A stretch of DNA of 64,000 nt from a virus: the IMG/VR virus record IMGVR_UViG_3300033153_008203, positions 1-64,000 of that record; one strand, 5' to 3'. A program made the position numbers and the translations under genes. Positions 23,535 to 32,826 of the stretch are shown in pieces. The notes beneath the pieces were generated by a model. That model was not told where the DNA came from, ran no database searches, and saw nothing but the letters and a program-made list of their open reading frames with translations. Position 1 is the stretch's first letter. Every line of letters starts with the position of its first letter.

Positions 23535-24031
23535 TTAACCTGGGATAAACTTGTTTCCTTTGCTGGAGTTCTCAGTTGATGTAATTATTTGTAGATTGTA
23601 TTCAACATGCAAACCAGAAACTAGCTTACCTTGAAGTGGAACAATATGATCCACAACAAACTTATCACTACAACCAGCAGCTTTAGCTGCTAAACTTATT
23701 TCTACACAGTCAACATATACTTCTTTAATCTTGTCAAGATCCGCCCAACCAATAGATCGCTGTAGTTTTGCAGCTCTACGTTTGGCACTGTTAGCTATGT
23801 GAACGTGCTTGTTATTTTGATAGTATTCTTTATCACGATCAGGATGAGCAGCTTTATATCTCCTGTTGTGTTCAGCGCTCCAATTAGGATTGTTCTCACG
23901 CCAATCTCTACTATGATCACGCATACAAGTCTTGCACTTAGTTTTTAGCCCATCTCTGCCTAGCTTCTCAGCCCCAAACTCAGACACCGGTTTAACCTTA
24001 CCACACTTCTTACACTCTTTTTTCTTGACAT
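23535..24031 (-). pseudogene. HNH homing endonuclease with frameshift in an A-run
   Basis: The main frame (to 23987) contains CKTCMRDHSRDW, NSAKRRAAKLQRSIGWADLD and the HNH core FVVDHIVPLQGKLVSGLHVE, ending KGNKFIPG. This is the same family as 43550-44287. The natural start is ATG 24031 behind GGAAGGAG, giving MSRKK. One extra A in the A6 run at 24018-24023 would join it to ECKKCGKVKPVSEFG, the expected zinc-binding N-terminus. As read, the gene is out of frame. It may be a decaying selfish gene, a slippage-expressed gene, or a homopolymer sequencing error. Confidence 0.72.
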
Positions 24032-24046
24032 ATCATAATCTCCTTC

Positions 24047-24060
24047 CTATAATATTAAAC
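24047..24060 (-). promoter_or_regulatory. Late-promoter-like motif before the HNH gene
   Basis: Read on the minus strand: GTTTAATATTATAG, immediately followed by the GGAAGGAG ribosome site. It recurs at 35111-35124, 44290-44302, 30525-30538 and 63694-63706. Confidence 0.55.
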
Positions 24061-24151
24061 AATAGTAACAAACATACGCCTACTATTTTTTTAACCCTTT
24101 GCGCATTTGGCTTATCGAAAATGTTATTTTATATTATTCTGCAGAAAAGGC

Positions 24152-24179
24152 TTGACAAAACCTGAAATTCTGCTATAAT
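24152..24179 (+). promoter_or_regulatory. Sigma70-type promoter, first of tandem pair
   Basis: TTGACA at 24152 and TATAAT at 24174 with 16-bp spacing. The flanks and spacer match the promoters at 24234, 35182 and 35266, which points to one early promoter family read by the host polymerase. Confidence 0.88.
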
Positions 24180-24233
24180 AGACTAATCAATAAGAAATTT
24201 GTTCATAAAAGTGCTTGCAGCATCAGATTTTAC

Positions 24234-24262
24234 TTGACAAAACTGAAATTCCTTGCTATAAT
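24234..24262 (+). promoter_or_regulatory. Sigma70-type promoter, second of tandem pair
   Basis: TTGACA at 24234, TATAAT at 24257, spacer 17 bp. The stretch GATTTTACTTGACAAAA is shared with the promoter at 35266. It probably drives the nucleotide and replication operon from 24306. Confidence 0.92.
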
Positions 24263-24305
24263 ATATAGATAATCAAATGAATACATAATTAAGGAGGAAC
24301 ATCGG

Positions 24306-24632
24306 ATGACACATGAAAGACTGAACAAGTTGATCGCAGATATTTTAACTGAATCAGGAAAAACATTTGCAAAGAAGAACGAAGAATACTCAAGGGAGGA
24401 CGCACTATCAAACTTTAAGAAGGCAGGTAACGCAAAGAATTGTACGCCTGAAGACGCGCTGCTTGGAATGCTAACTAAACACTGGGTGTCAGTTGTTGAC
24501 CTGATCCAAGATATAGATCAGAACAAACTAGCACCATTGAGCATGTGGCAAGAAAAGTGTGGAGACATCAGAGTATATATGATGCTGCTTGAAGCATTGG
24601 TAACTGAAAGACTAGACGAGAGAGGAGAATAA
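24306..24632 (+). CDS. MazG-like helical phage protein
   Basis: 108 residues behind AAGGAGG and two strong promoters. The pattern KKNEEYSREDALSNFKKAG ... MLTKHWVSVVDLI ... KCGDIRVYMMLLEAL follows the all-helical layout of MazG-type pyrophosphohydrolases and related phage nucleotide-associated domains (E-x-x-x-Y, KH, and D-x-x-x-Y). A nucleotide housekeeping role fits its place just before the ribonucleotide reductase, but the catalytic Glu set is not fully convincing. Confidence 0.55.
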   Translation: MTHERLNKLIADILTESGKTFAKKNEEYSREDALSNFKKAGNAKNCTPEDALLGMLTKHWVSVVDLIQDIDQNKLAPLSMWQEKCGDIRVYMMLLEALVTERLDERGE

Positions 24633-26348
24633 ATGGGAATAAAAGACGACATATATCACCAAAGGTACAAGGCTTATGGAGAAGAGACATGGGAAAAAGA
24701 CTCTTCACTGAGGATTGGAAAGACTGCTGCACAAGCAGAAGCTCCTGATCTACAGGACGAGTGGACACAAAGGTTTCATCAGACAATAGCATCATATGAT
24801 TTTATTCCTGGCGGAAGGATCATAGTTAATGCAGGTAGGCCTAAGCCATATATGATGAACTGTAATGTCATTAGTGTTGACGACTCAAGAGAATCAATAG
24901 GCGAAATGCTTAAAGACATTCTTGTGATATCAGGTACTGGTGGTGGAGTTGGGGTTTCATTCTCAAAAATAAGACCTAAAGGCGCTCCTATCCAAACTAA
25001 TGGCGGAGAATCTTCTGGAACAATCTCTTTCATGCACTGTGCAGATCAGGTTGCTGGTACTATAAAGACTGGTGGTGGCAGAAGGGCAGCACTTATGATG
25101 AGTCTCTCTGTGTATCATCCTGATATCCTAGACTTCTTGCATGAAAAGCTTGATCTTAATAAGCTAAAGAACGCAAACATATCTGTTGAGATAGACGACA
25201 AGTTTATTGAAGCTGTCAATGCTAATGCAGATTGGGATCTGATATGGGCAGGTAAAGTATACAAGACTGTTAAGGCACGAGAGATATGGGATATACTTGT
25301 AAGTAATGCTCTTGCATCTGGAGAACCTGGAATACTTAACATAGGTCACATAAGGGAGATGGCTAACTCTTCTTACTTTACGCAGATAGAGACTACTAAT
25401 CCATGTGGTGAGCTTCCATTACCTGCTTACTCAGCATGTTGCCTTGGCTCTATTAATGTTGCTAACTTTGCAAGGGAAAAGTATCTCGATGTAAAAGGAT
25501 TCAAGCAAGCTATAGAAACTGGTGTTAGGTTCTTGGACGATATTATTACTGTTAATGAATATCCCCTCGAAAGAATCAAGCTCAATGCCACATCAGACAG
25601 AAGGATAGGTCTTGGTATCATGGGTCTACACTATGCTATGCTTAAGCTTGGCATCAAGTACTCTTCAGATGAAGGCGTAGCTTTTGTAGAAAAAGTATAT
25701 GAGATACTTAGGAATCATTCCTACTGGACTTCTGCTCAGATAGCATCTGAAAAAGGATCGTTCTCAAGGTTTGACAAGGAGAAATTTCTGAGTATGCCTT
25801 TTGTTAAGTCTCTACCGTCTAAGATTAGAGATGAGATAAGAGAAAAAGGTATGAGGAATGTATGCCTCAATACACAGGCTCCAACAGGAACCACATCACT
25901 GTTCGCTGGCACATCATCTGGTATCGAGCCTATATTTGCTCCAGTATATGAAAGAAAGTATCAGTCTGGTGGAGAGGACAAGACCGAGATCATAGCTGAT
26001 GAAATGTTTGTTATAGCCAAGAAAGAAGGCAGAGATATTTCTCACTTCGAATCATCACATGATATATCTCCAGAGGCTCATCTCAAGGTGCAAGAGGCAG
26101 CACAACGTTACATAGATAGTGCTATCAGTAAGACTATTAATCTGCCCAGTGACTTTAAGCAGGGAGAACTTTCAGATCTTATGCTTAAATATATTCCCGG
26201 CCTAAAAGGTGTAACAATATATAAAGAGGGAGCCAAAGCAGATCAACCACTAACCCCGCTTGACCAGTCTGCATACGAAAACAGGACTGTTGATGCGGAA
26301 GACATAGGGAAGCGTGCTGGATGCACAGCAGACAAGTGTGACTTATAA
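24633..26348 (+). CDS. nrdJ: Adenosylcobalamin-dependent ribonucleotide reductase (class II)
   Basis: 571 residues starting at the base after the preceding stop codon. It reduces ribonucleotides to deoxyribonucleotides for phage DNA synthesis, with a B12 cofactor instead of a separate radical subunit. Motifs: PGGRIIVNAGR near residue 52, GTGGGVGVSFSKIRP near 104, NPCGELPLPAYSACCLGS from 256, NTQAPTGTTS near 413, GTSSGIEP near 427, and redox cysteines in the tail CTADKCDL. No NrdB-like gene or NrdD glycine-radical motif is present. Length is short relative to many NrdJ proteins but all core motifs are present. The stop overlaps the next start. Confidence 0.9.
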   Translation: MGIKDDIYHQRYKAYGEETWEKDSSLRIGKTAAQAEAPDLQDEWTQRFHQTIASYDFIPGGRIIVNAGRPKPYMMNCNVISVDDSRESIGEMLKDILVISGTGGGVGVSFSKIRPKGAPIQTNGGESSGTISFMHCADQVAGTIKTGGGRRAALMMSLSVYHPDILDFLHEKLDLNKLKNANISVEIDDKFIEAVNANADWDLIWAGKVYKTVKAREIWDILVSNALASGEPGILNIGHIREMANSSYFTQIETTNPCGELPLPAYSACCLGSINVANFAREKYLDVKGFKQAIETGVRFLDDIITVNEYPLERIKLNATSDRRIGLGIMGLHYAMLKLGIKYSSDEGVAFVEKVYEILRNHSYWTSAQIASEKGSFSRFDKEKFLSMPFVKSLPSKIRDEIREKGMRNVCLNTQAPTGTTSLFAGTSSGIEPIFAPVYERKYQSGGEDKTEIIADEMFVIAKKEGRDISHFESSHDISPEAHLKVQEAAQRYIDSAISKTINLPSDFKQGELSDLMLKYIPGLKGVTIYKEGAKADQPLTPLDQSAYENRTVDAEDIGKRAGCTADKCDL

Positions 26349-26716
26349 TGAGAGATCTTAACTTTGAAGAGTGCAAAGAGTTGATGGGCATAACAATAGA
26401 TCAAGCAGTAACAGACTATGTCTTGTTCTTTTATCCAAAAACACAGAAGCAAAGAAAGGCGCTATCATCAGCAGAAGGTTTCCTGTTTGATGATACCTAT
26501 AAGCTGAACTGGGGTGGCAAAGAATATAGTCTTGAAGATATGCTTCTTGTTGTAAACGATGAAGACAAGAGGAAGCCGATTGATGTTGGCTCTCTTAGGA
26601 AAACAGTCAAGAAGAAAGCTTATAACTATAATATAGAGCAGAATAAAATAAAGAAGAGTGCTCAAATAACGCTTGACTTTATGGGAGTCGTAAGAGAGAA
26701 TGAGGGAGAAGAATAA
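26348..26716 (+). CDS. Hypothetical protein
   Basis: 122 residues, coupled to nrdJ (TAATG) and to recA (TAATGG). Mostly helical and charged, no catalytic motif. Its position between nrdJ and recA suggests a DNA-metabolism accessory role. Confidence 0.55.
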   Translation: MRDLNFEECKELMGITIDQAVTDYVLFFYPKTQKQRKALSSAEGFLFDDTYKLNWGGKEYSLEDMLLVVNDEDKRKPIDVGSLRKTVKKKAYNYNIEQNKIKKSAQITLDFMGVVRENEGEE

Positions 26717-27708
26717 TGGCAGATAAAAAAATATCAGACAGAATTAATGCGCTTGAGATAGCGAAAGCTATGATCATGAAATCTCAAGGTAAAGAGGCAA
26801 TTACAAACTTTGATGAAAAAGAAATCACAAAGATAGAGGCATTTCCAACTGGTTGTCAAGAGATAGATGAGGCCATAGGTATAGGTGGAATACCAAAAGG
26901 AAGGATGACTGAGATATTCGGTGGAGAAGCAACTGGTAAAACTACAATAGCATTGCATATGATAGCAGAAACTCAGAAGAATGGCGGAGTGTGTGCATTC
27001 ATAGACATAGAGCATGCTATTAACTTCCAGTACGCAGAAGATATAGGAGTAGATTTCAGCGCTGAGAAGATGGTGTTTAGTCAGCCTGACAGTGGAGAAG
27101 ATGCGCTTGAGCAGGTAGACTTTCTCATTAAGAGTGGCGCTATTGATATTATAGTTGTTGACTCTGTAGATGCTCTTGTGCCTAAAGCGGTACTTGAGAA
27201 CGGCATAACAGATGATACTATGGGTCTATTGGCAAGACTAATGGGCAAGGGATGCAGAAGGTTCAAGAGTACATGTAGTGAAACTGGTACGTCTGTAGTC
27301 TTTATCAATCAGATCAGAGACAAGATGAACAAGTTTGGCTTTGGTGATCCAACCACTACAAGTGGAGGAAAGGCTCTACCATTCTATGCTTCTCTTCGTA
27401 TGAAGGTCACAAAAGGCATGGCAATCAAACAAGGAGAAGAGATTGTCGGCACGAAGACGCATGTCAAAATAGTAAAGAATAAGGTGGCAGTTCCTTTCAA
27501 AGAAGCAGTGTTTGAGTTAGAGTATGGCAAAGGAATATCTAGTCTCAGAGCCACAATAGCTAAAGCAATTTCAGCAGGCATAGTAGATAAGAGTGGTTCA
27601 TGGTACTCTTTTAATGAAGAGAAGCTTGGACAGGGACTCAAGCCTGTGCTAGAGTTCTTTGAGGCGCATCCTTTGGCACTAGAAGAAGTAGAAGACAGAC
27701 TTAAATAA
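26716..27708 (+). CDS. recA: RecA recombinase
   Basis: 330 residues. It would form filaments on single-stranded DNA and exchange strands in phage recombination. Walker A GGEATGKTT is at about 69-77, Walker B IIVVDSVDALVP near 146, and FINQIRDKMNKFGFGDPTTT, the L2-loop region with GGKALPFYASLR, near 195-225. The length is close to bacterial RecA core without the long acidic tail. It lies in the replication operon. Confidence 0.93.
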   Translation: MADKKISDRINALEIAKAMIMKSQGKEAITNFDEKEITKIEAFPTGCQEIDEAIGIGGIPKGRMTEIFGGEATGKTTIALHMIAETQKNGGVCAFIDIEHAINFQYAEDIGVDFSAEKMVFSQPDSGEDALEQVDFLIKSGAIDIIVVDSVDALVPKAVLENGITDDTMGLLARLMGKGCRRFKSTCSETGTSVVFINQIRDKMNKFGFGDPTTTSGGKALPFYASLRMKVTKGMAIKQGEEIVGTKTHVKIVKNKVAVPFKEAVFELEYGKGISSLRATIAKAISAGIVDKSGSWYSFNEEKLGQGLKPVLEFFEAHPLALEEVEDRLK

Positions 27709-27719
27709 GAGGCAACTCA

Positions 27720-27962
27720 ATGACTAAGAATCAAATAATTCGTGAACTGATGGTAGAGATTCTAGAGAATGAAAAACTACTAGAATTAAATGGAGCTTCA
27801 AGCGAAACTAAAGAGAAGATTAAAAAATTTAAAAGCGCTATTGAAGTGATAAAAAGCCTGCCACCAAGATGCAAAAGATGTGACGACAGGACGTTTGTAA
27901 AAAACCATGCCGGAGAACTGATCCACTGTCCAGAATGCAACCCATACGGAGAAGCATATTGA
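27720..27962 (+). CDS. Small zinc-finger protein
   Basis: 80 residues behind AAGAGGCAA. An N-terminal helix-rich half is followed by a four-Cys zinc site, RCKRCDDR and HCPECNPYG (residues 50-75), resembling one zinc centre of DnaJ-type or replication-accessory proteins. The end overlaps the polymerase start. Confidence 0.6.
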   Translation: MTKNQIIRELMVEILENEKLLELNGASSETKEKIKKFKSAIEVIKSLPPRCKRCDDRTFVKNHAGELIHCPECNPYGEAY

Positions 27963-28861
27963 AAGAATACACGCACCTACATTTGCATACCCACTACAGT
28001 ACGCTTGACTGTACCATAAGGCCAGAACCTTTAATGCAGAAACTAAAAGCTGATGGACAAAAAGCTGTAGCAATAACAGATCATGGAAACATGCATGGAG
28101 TTGTTGACTTCTACAAGACTGCAAAGAAGTATGGAATTAAGCCCATACTTGGCTGTGAAGCATACTTTACAGACAAGCATAGAGTACACGATAGAAACAT
28201 GGGCGATAAAATATTTCATCTTGTTTTGTTGGCTATGAATAATACCGGCTACAAGAACCTTCTTAAGCTGGTATCGCTTGCGTATGAAGAAGGCTTCTAC
28301 AGATATGCTAGGGTAGACAGAGAGCTACTAGAAGAGTATGGTGATGGAATAATAGCTATGAGTGCGTGTATTAGTGGTGCGGTTCCCTGGATGCTTCTTA
28401 ATGGAAAAGAAAGAGAAGCATACGAAATGGCAGAGTTCTTTAAATTCAACTTTGATAAAAGATTTTTTCTTGAGATACAGGAGAATGGGTTAGACCTACA
28501 GAATGAAGTAAATCCAAAGCTCATTAAAATGTCTAAAGAAATGAACATACCTCTAGTTGGAACGTGTGATTGTCATTATCTTAACAAAGAAGACTCACAA
28601 ATTCACGATCTTATTAAACTGATTCAAACAAAGTCTACAATTAATAACAGAAAGATGGAGCCGCTTGACCCTGAGTTTTACGTAAAGACACAGAAAGAAG
28701 CAGCAGAGGCTTTCAAGAATAACCCCGAAGCTATCAAGTCAACTCAGCAAATAGTTGACATGTGCAACGTTGAGATTGAGCTTGGAGAGTTTCACTTCCC
28801 GGTGTTCGATATCAAAAGAGACCCTGACTATAAGGAGTTTATTAAATGTCAAAAGAACTAG
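27959..28861 (+). CDS. dnaE: DNA polymerase III alpha, PHP domain part
   Basis: 300 residues from TTG 27959 (CGGAG 6 bases upstream, ATTGA overlap with the previous stop). The PHP domain opens with HLHLHTHYSTLD, followed by ITDHGNMHGVVDFY, GCEAYF and TCDCHYL near residue 200, so metal ligands appear intact and proofreading is possible. The frame ends at the PHP/palm boundary and the polymerase core starts in another frame with a 16-base overlap. So the first piece of the alpha subunit is a separate polypeptide. Confidence 0.88.
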   Translation: MKEYTHLHLHTHYSTLDCTIRPEPLMQKLKADGQKAVAITDHGNMHGVVDFYKTAKKYGIKPILGCEAYFTDKHRVHDRNMGDKIFHLVLLAMNNTGYKNLLKLVSLAYEEGFYRYARVDRELLEEYGDGIIAMSACISGAVPWMLLNGKEREAYEMAEFFKFNFDKRFFLEIQENGLDLQNEVNPKLIKMSKEMNIPLVGTCDCHYLNKEDSQIHDLIKLIQTKSTINNRKMEPLDPEFYVKTQKEAAEAFKNNPEAIKSTQQIVDMCNVEIELGEFHFPVFDIKRDPDYKEFIKCQKN

Positions 28862-30513
28862 ATGACTATTTCGAATTCAAATGCAAGAAAGGATTTGATA
28901 CTCTTAATCTAAGTGGAACAGAGTACAGTGACAGACTTGACTATGAAATGAAGTGTATCAAGAAGATGGGCTTCTCTGGCTACCTTCTTATAGTTCAGGA
29001 TCTTCTCAATTGGGCTACCCGTAACGACATATTGTGTGGGCCTGGAAGAGGGTCAGCAGCAGGAAGCCTAGTCTGCTATGTCCTTGGGATAACTAAGGCC
29101 GACCCTATAAGACACAACCTTCTATTTGAAAGATTTCTTAACCCTGACAGGATATCTATGCCTGATATAGACATGGACTTTGAAATCGACAGACGAGAAG
29201 AGGTTGTCGATTATGTAAAGACAGTGTACGGTGAAGACAAGGTTGCCAGAATCACAACGTTTAGCGCAATGAACTGTAAGGGCGCTATACGTGATGTTGG
29301 TAGAGCTATGGCTCTAGAGTACACAGAAGGTGATGCAATGGCTAAAGCTCTGAATGATGGTACAGTTCAAGAAAACATAGATAACAATCTAGATTTTATA
29401 GCTATCCTTGAGAAGGACGAAAGATTTGAAGAGGTTGCCAAACTTGCAGCAAGACTTGAAGGTAACATTAGACACAGTGGAATACATGCTGCTGGAGTCG
29501 TGATAGGAGACAGGCCTCTCAACGAATACATGCCTGTTTACACATCAAAGAAGACTGGTGACAACCTTACACAGTTTGCTATGAACGAGGTTGAGGAAGT
29601 AGGACTAATCAAGTTCGACTTTCTTGGACTCAAGAACCTTAGTATCGTACACTTGACTCAGAAATTAGTCAAAGAGAGATACGACATAACAATAGACCTT
29701 GACGAACTCACAAATACGTTAGACGACAAAAGAGTATACGAGTTGTTTGCCAATGGAGATACAACAAACGTGTTTCAGTTTGAGTCAGGAGGTATGAAAA
29801 AGTATCTCAAGAAGCTTAAGCCGACATGTTTTGAAGATATAAGCGCGATGAACAGCCTCTATAGACCTGGGCCACTTGAGAGTGGGATGCTAGATGATTT
29901 TATTGAAAGAAAAAATGATCCGTCACTGGTTGAATACCCACATGAATGTCTAGAGCCGGTCTTAAAGGATACATATGGGGTTATGCCTTACCAAGAACAG
30001 GTTATGAAAGTGTGCCAAGTGCTTGCTGGATATACGCTATCAGAAGCAGACAATGTTAGGAAATACATAGGCAAAAAGAAAGAAGACGCACTAAAAAAAG
30101 AACGTCCAAAATTTGTAAAAGGATGTACAAAAAATGGTATGCACAAAGATGATGCAGAACAACTTTTTGATGATATTGAGAGGTTTGGTCGCTATAGTTT
30201 CAACAAATGTTTAGTCCCAGAAACTACAGTAGTATTGGCAGATGGAACTGTATCTTCAATAGAAAAGATAAAGACATTAATGGATTCAGGCAAAACAGTT
30301 GATATCGAAAGCTACAATACCGATAATGACACGGTCTTTTCTGATAAATGTGTTGAAGTTATAGATTCAGGAGAACAGGAAGTATACGAGATTGAATTAT
30401 CAGACGGAAGCACAATTGAATGTACAATGCAGCACAAGTTTCTTTGTTCAGACAACAAGAAGCATGAACTACAAGAAATAATAAAAAAAGATTTAGAAAT
30501 ATTAGCCATTTAA
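28846..30513 (+). CDS. dnaE: DNA polymerase III alpha core plus N-terminal half of split intein
   Basis: 555 residues. Residues 1-454 are the palm and fingers: GPGRGSAAGSLV, FERFLNPDRISMPDIDMDF (the catalytic Asp residues), SGIHAAGVVIG, YRPGPLESGM and MPYQEQVM, ending RFGRYSFNK. From Cys455 (codon at 30208) an N-intein of 101 residues follows: block A CLVPETTVVLADGT, block B GSTIECTMQHKFLC, then a stop. The insertion falls between SFNK and SHSAAY of the extein, a highly conserved site. The start overlaps the PHP gene by 16 bases. Trans-splicing with the product of 31409-32614 would restore the enzyme. Confidence 0.9.
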   Translation: MSKELDDYFEFKCKKGFDTLNLSGTEYSDRLDYEMKCIKKMGFSGYLLIVQDLLNWATRNDILCGPGRGSAAGSLVCYVLGITKADPIRHNLLFERFLNPDRISMPDIDMDFEIDRREEVVDYVKTVYGEDKVARITTFSAMNCKGAIRDVGRAMALEYTEGDAMAKALNDGTVQENIDNNLDFIAILEKDERFEEVAKLAARLEGNIRHSGIHAAGVVIGDRPLNEYMPVYTSKKTGDNLTQFAMNEVEEVGLIKFDFLGLKNLSIVHLTQKLVKERYDITIDLDELTNTLDDKRVYELFANGDTTNVFQFESGGMKKYLKKLKPTCFEDISAMNSLYRPGPLESGMLDDFIERKNDPSLVEYPHECLEPVLKDTYGVMPYQEQVMKVCQVLAGYTLSEADNVRKYIGKKKEDALKKERPKFVKGCTKNGMHKDDAEQLFDDIERFGRYSFNKCLVPETTVVLADGTVSSIEKIKTLMDSGKTVDIESYNTDNDTVFSDKCVEVIDSGEQEVYEIELSDGSTIECTMQHKFLCSDNKKHELQEIIKKDLEILAI

Positions 30514-30524
30514 AAACACTATGC

Positions 30525-30538
30525 GTTTAATACTATAA
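30525..30538 (+). promoter_or_regulatory. Late-promoter-like motif before the intein-associated endonuclease
   Basis: GTTTAATACTATAA on the plus strand, identical over 13 bases to the motif before the intact HNH gene (44290-44302). A 6-bp hairpin (CACATG 30543-30548 with CATGTG 30555-30560) lies between it and the ribosome site, as in phages that restrict endonuclease translation to late transcripts. Confidence 0.55.
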
Positions 30539-30588
30539 CATGCACATGAATACGCATGTGAAAAAAACACACTAAAGGAGAACAAAAA

Positions 30589-31437
30589 ATGGCTAACACT
30601 GGAAATGCATGGAACAAACGGATAACAACTGAAGACGAAAAATTTATTGTTGATGAGTATAAGGCAGGCAAGTCATCAGGAGAGATCTTAAAGTCTTTCA
30701 AAGGAAAGTTTAAAACAGGTAAAACTATACTAGATGTTCTTAGAAAATATGATGTAAAAAGACGAGATGGGATTACAGACTATGTTAAGCTTGACCATTT
30801 TTATTTCTCTGACATAGATACAAAAGAGAAAGCGTATTTATTAGGGTTTATTATAGCAGATGGATGGGTACATTCTAAAAGAAACCAAGTTGGGATATCA
30901 TGTCAAGATAAGCATATCATAGAGTTGGCTAAAAAAGAATGGGAAACCTCAAATAAAATAGTTGAAATAATAAAGAAAAAACCAATTATCGGAGATGATG
31001 GCCAAGAATATTTTTCTAAAAAACCAATGCATCAGCTTATAGTTCATTCAAAAAAAATGATAGACGACTTAGCTATGCTTGGAATAGTTGACAGAAAATC
31101 ATTAATTACTACTTTGCCATTGTTGAACAGAGATTTACAAGGTGACATGATGAGAGGCATAATAGATGGAGATGGCACAATATATATTCATTCCAACGGG
31201 AAAGATCCTTGTATAAGATTTTTAGGCAGCCATTACTTAATGGCACAAATATCTCTGTTCTTACATCTAGAGTTAGGTTTAGCATATAGGATTCCAATGA
31301 TTAAAGGCAACATATCAGCCGTAGAATGGACTATAAAAAATGAAGTTATAGTTTTGGCAAAATATCTATACGAAGACTCAACTGAAAACACACGTTTTAG
31401 GAGAAAATATGAGAAGATTGAAAGTCTTATCTGTTAA
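30589..31437 (+). CDS. Free-standing LAGLIDADG homing endonuclease between intein halves
   Basis: 282 residues behind AAAGGAGAAC. The two LAGLIDADG-type helices are AYLLGFIIADGWV (near residue 80) and MMRGIIDGDGTIYI (near 184), each with the catalytic Asp. An N-terminal helix-turn-helix-like segment (about 10-55) may add DNA contacts. It is a separate gene lying between the two halves of the polymerase intein, with its own promoter-like motif and hairpin leader. It presumably cuts polymerase genes that lack the insertion. The end overlaps the C-intein start by 29 bases. It appears intact. Confidence 0.88.
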   Translation: MANTGNAWNKRITTEDEKFIVDEYKAGKSSGEILKSFKGKFKTGKTILDVLRKYDVKRRDGITDYVKLDHFYFSDIDTKEKAYLLGFIIADGWVHSKRNQVGISCQDKHIIELAKKEWETSNKIVEIIKKKPIIGDDGQEYFSKKPMHQLIVHSKKMIDDLAMLGIVDRKSLITTLPLLNRDLQGDMMRGIIDGDGTIYIHSNGKDPCIRFLGSHYLMAQISLFLHLELGLAYRIPMIKGNISAVEWTIKNEVIVLAKYLYEDSTENTRFRRKYEKIESLIC

Positions 31438-32614
31438 GCCAAAAGGAACAAGGCAAACATATAATTTGCATATGCAAAGCAAGTATCATAATTTCGTACT
31501 TGGGAATGGAATAGTTTCTGGCAACTCTCACTCAGCTGCTTACAGCATCATAGCTTACTGGACTGCATGGCTTAAAGTATATTACCCGCTAGAATATATG
31601 GCTGCTGTATTAACATATGAAATAGATGACACTGAGAGTCTGTTCAAGTATACAAATGAAGCCAAGAGAATGGGAATAGAGTTCTTGCCTCCAGATATAA
31701 ACAAGAGCAAGTCATCATTTTCTATAGAGGACAATAAGATAAGGTATGGCTTTGCAGCACTAGAAACCGTTGGAGGAGATACTGGACAAGAGATAGTTGA
31801 GAAGAGAGACAAACATGGAGACTACACTACTATAAGAGGACTGGTAGAGCTGACAAACTCTAAGAAGGTTACAAGTCAAGTAATAGAAACGCTTATTAAG
31901 TCGGGCGCTATGGACTCAGTAGGACACGAAAGATGGTACATGCTTAAGCTTATAGAGCCGGCAGTAATCTTTAAGAAAAAGAAAGCAGCAAAGTTTCAGA
32001 AGAATCAACTTGCATTATTTGATAGGAAGTTAGAGCTTGACGATTTTGAGGTAGATCGTACTGACAGGCCTACAAAAGCAGACAGAGATAGGTATGAGAC
32101 AGAGGCACTAGGATTCTATTTGTTTGATAATCCGCTTAGAGACCATGTTGAGCTTATAAATCAGAGCACAACCCACTCTATATATCAGGTAAAAAACAAT
32201 GAAGTATCAAAGGAGGACAAAAATAGTGTAGTTGTAGCAGGATACATAGGCTCAGTTAAGAAGTTAAAACGTAGGAGTGATGGTGCACCAATGGCATTCT
32301 TAGAACTAAGCGATGGCCTTAATACCGTAGAAATATGTATATTTACTAGGGAATACAAAAAGCTTGAACATGTTGCAGTCAAGAATGAACTCGTAATGTT
32401 TCAAGGTCAGTTCAAAGAGTCTGAAGAAGGCGGACAAGTTGTAGCAAAAGGAGCCACTCTTTTGGATAGTCTACCAAAGCTTAAAGATGACGAAGGATTC
32501 TTTTATTTTACCACTGAGAGTGGACATAAAATACTATTAGAAGCTAAAGAGAAGATAGGATTTTTACATAAATTAACACAAACATTTAACAATTGCACAG
32601 AAGGGAGAAAATAA
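31409..32614 (+). CDS. dnaE: C-terminal half of split intein plus DNA polymerase III alpha C-terminal part
   Basis: 401 residues from ATG 31409, with AGGAG just upstream inside the endonuclease gene. Residues 1-39 are the C-intein: block F/G YNLHMQSKYHNFVLGNGIVS, ending in Gly-Asn39, with Ser40 as the +1 residue (codon at 31526). The penultimate residue is Gly rather than the usual His. The extein continues SHSAAYSIIAYWTAWLKVYY, then a helix-hairpin-helix region and an OB-fold (VVVAGYIGSVKKLKRRSDG). Together with the two upstream frames it makes a full alpha subunit. Confidence 0.9.
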   Translation: MRRLKVLSVKPKGTRQTYNLHMQSKYHNFVLGNGIVSGNSHSAAYSIIAYWTAWLKVYYPLEYMAAVLTYEIDDTESLFKYTNEAKRMGIEFLPPDINKSKSSFSIEDNKIRYGFAALETVGGDTGQEIVEKRDKHGDYTTIRGLVELTNSKKVTSQVIETLIKSGAMDSVGHERWYMLKLIEPAVIFKKKKAAKFQKNQLALFDRKLELDDFEVDRTDRPTKADRDRYETEALGFYLFDNPLRDHVELINQSTTHSIYQVKNNEVSKEDKNSVVVAGYIGSVKKLKRRSDGAPMAFLELSDGLNTVEICIFTREYKKLEHVAVKNELVMFQGQFKESEEGGQVVAKGATLLDSLPKLKDDEGFFYFTTESGHKILLEAKEKIGFLHKLTQTFNNCTEGRK

Positions 32615-32622
32615 TAGGGAAA

Positions 32623-32826
32623 ATGAAGATAGTATCTGATGGTACGCCTGTAGGTACATATATTTATGATGAGAATGGCAACATAATGAGCAATGTTTTT
32701 CGTGTAGAGCTTGACTTTGAAGTAGACGACATAGTTGTTGATGCAAAACTTACTGTTAGAGATATAGAATTAGAGTTAAATCTTGATAAAGAAAATGTAA
32801 CTATAGAGAAAGAGGAGAGAAAATAA
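32623..32826 (+). CDS. Hypothetical protein
   Basis: 67 residues from ATG 32623; a longer TTG-started frame lies inside the polymerase gene and is less likely. Beta-rich and acidic (VFRVELDFEVDDIVVDAKL). It overlaps the next ATG (TAATGG). Unknown. Confidence 0.5.
   Translation: MKIVSDGTPVGTYIYDENGNIMSNVFRVELDFEVDDIVVDAKLTVRDIELELNLDKENVTIEKEERK

Noticed and set aside
30208-31528. Group I or II intron in dnaE
   Set aside because: The interruption keeps intein blocks A, B, F and G in frame with the exteins, and both halves have their own start or stop codons, so a split intein fits better.
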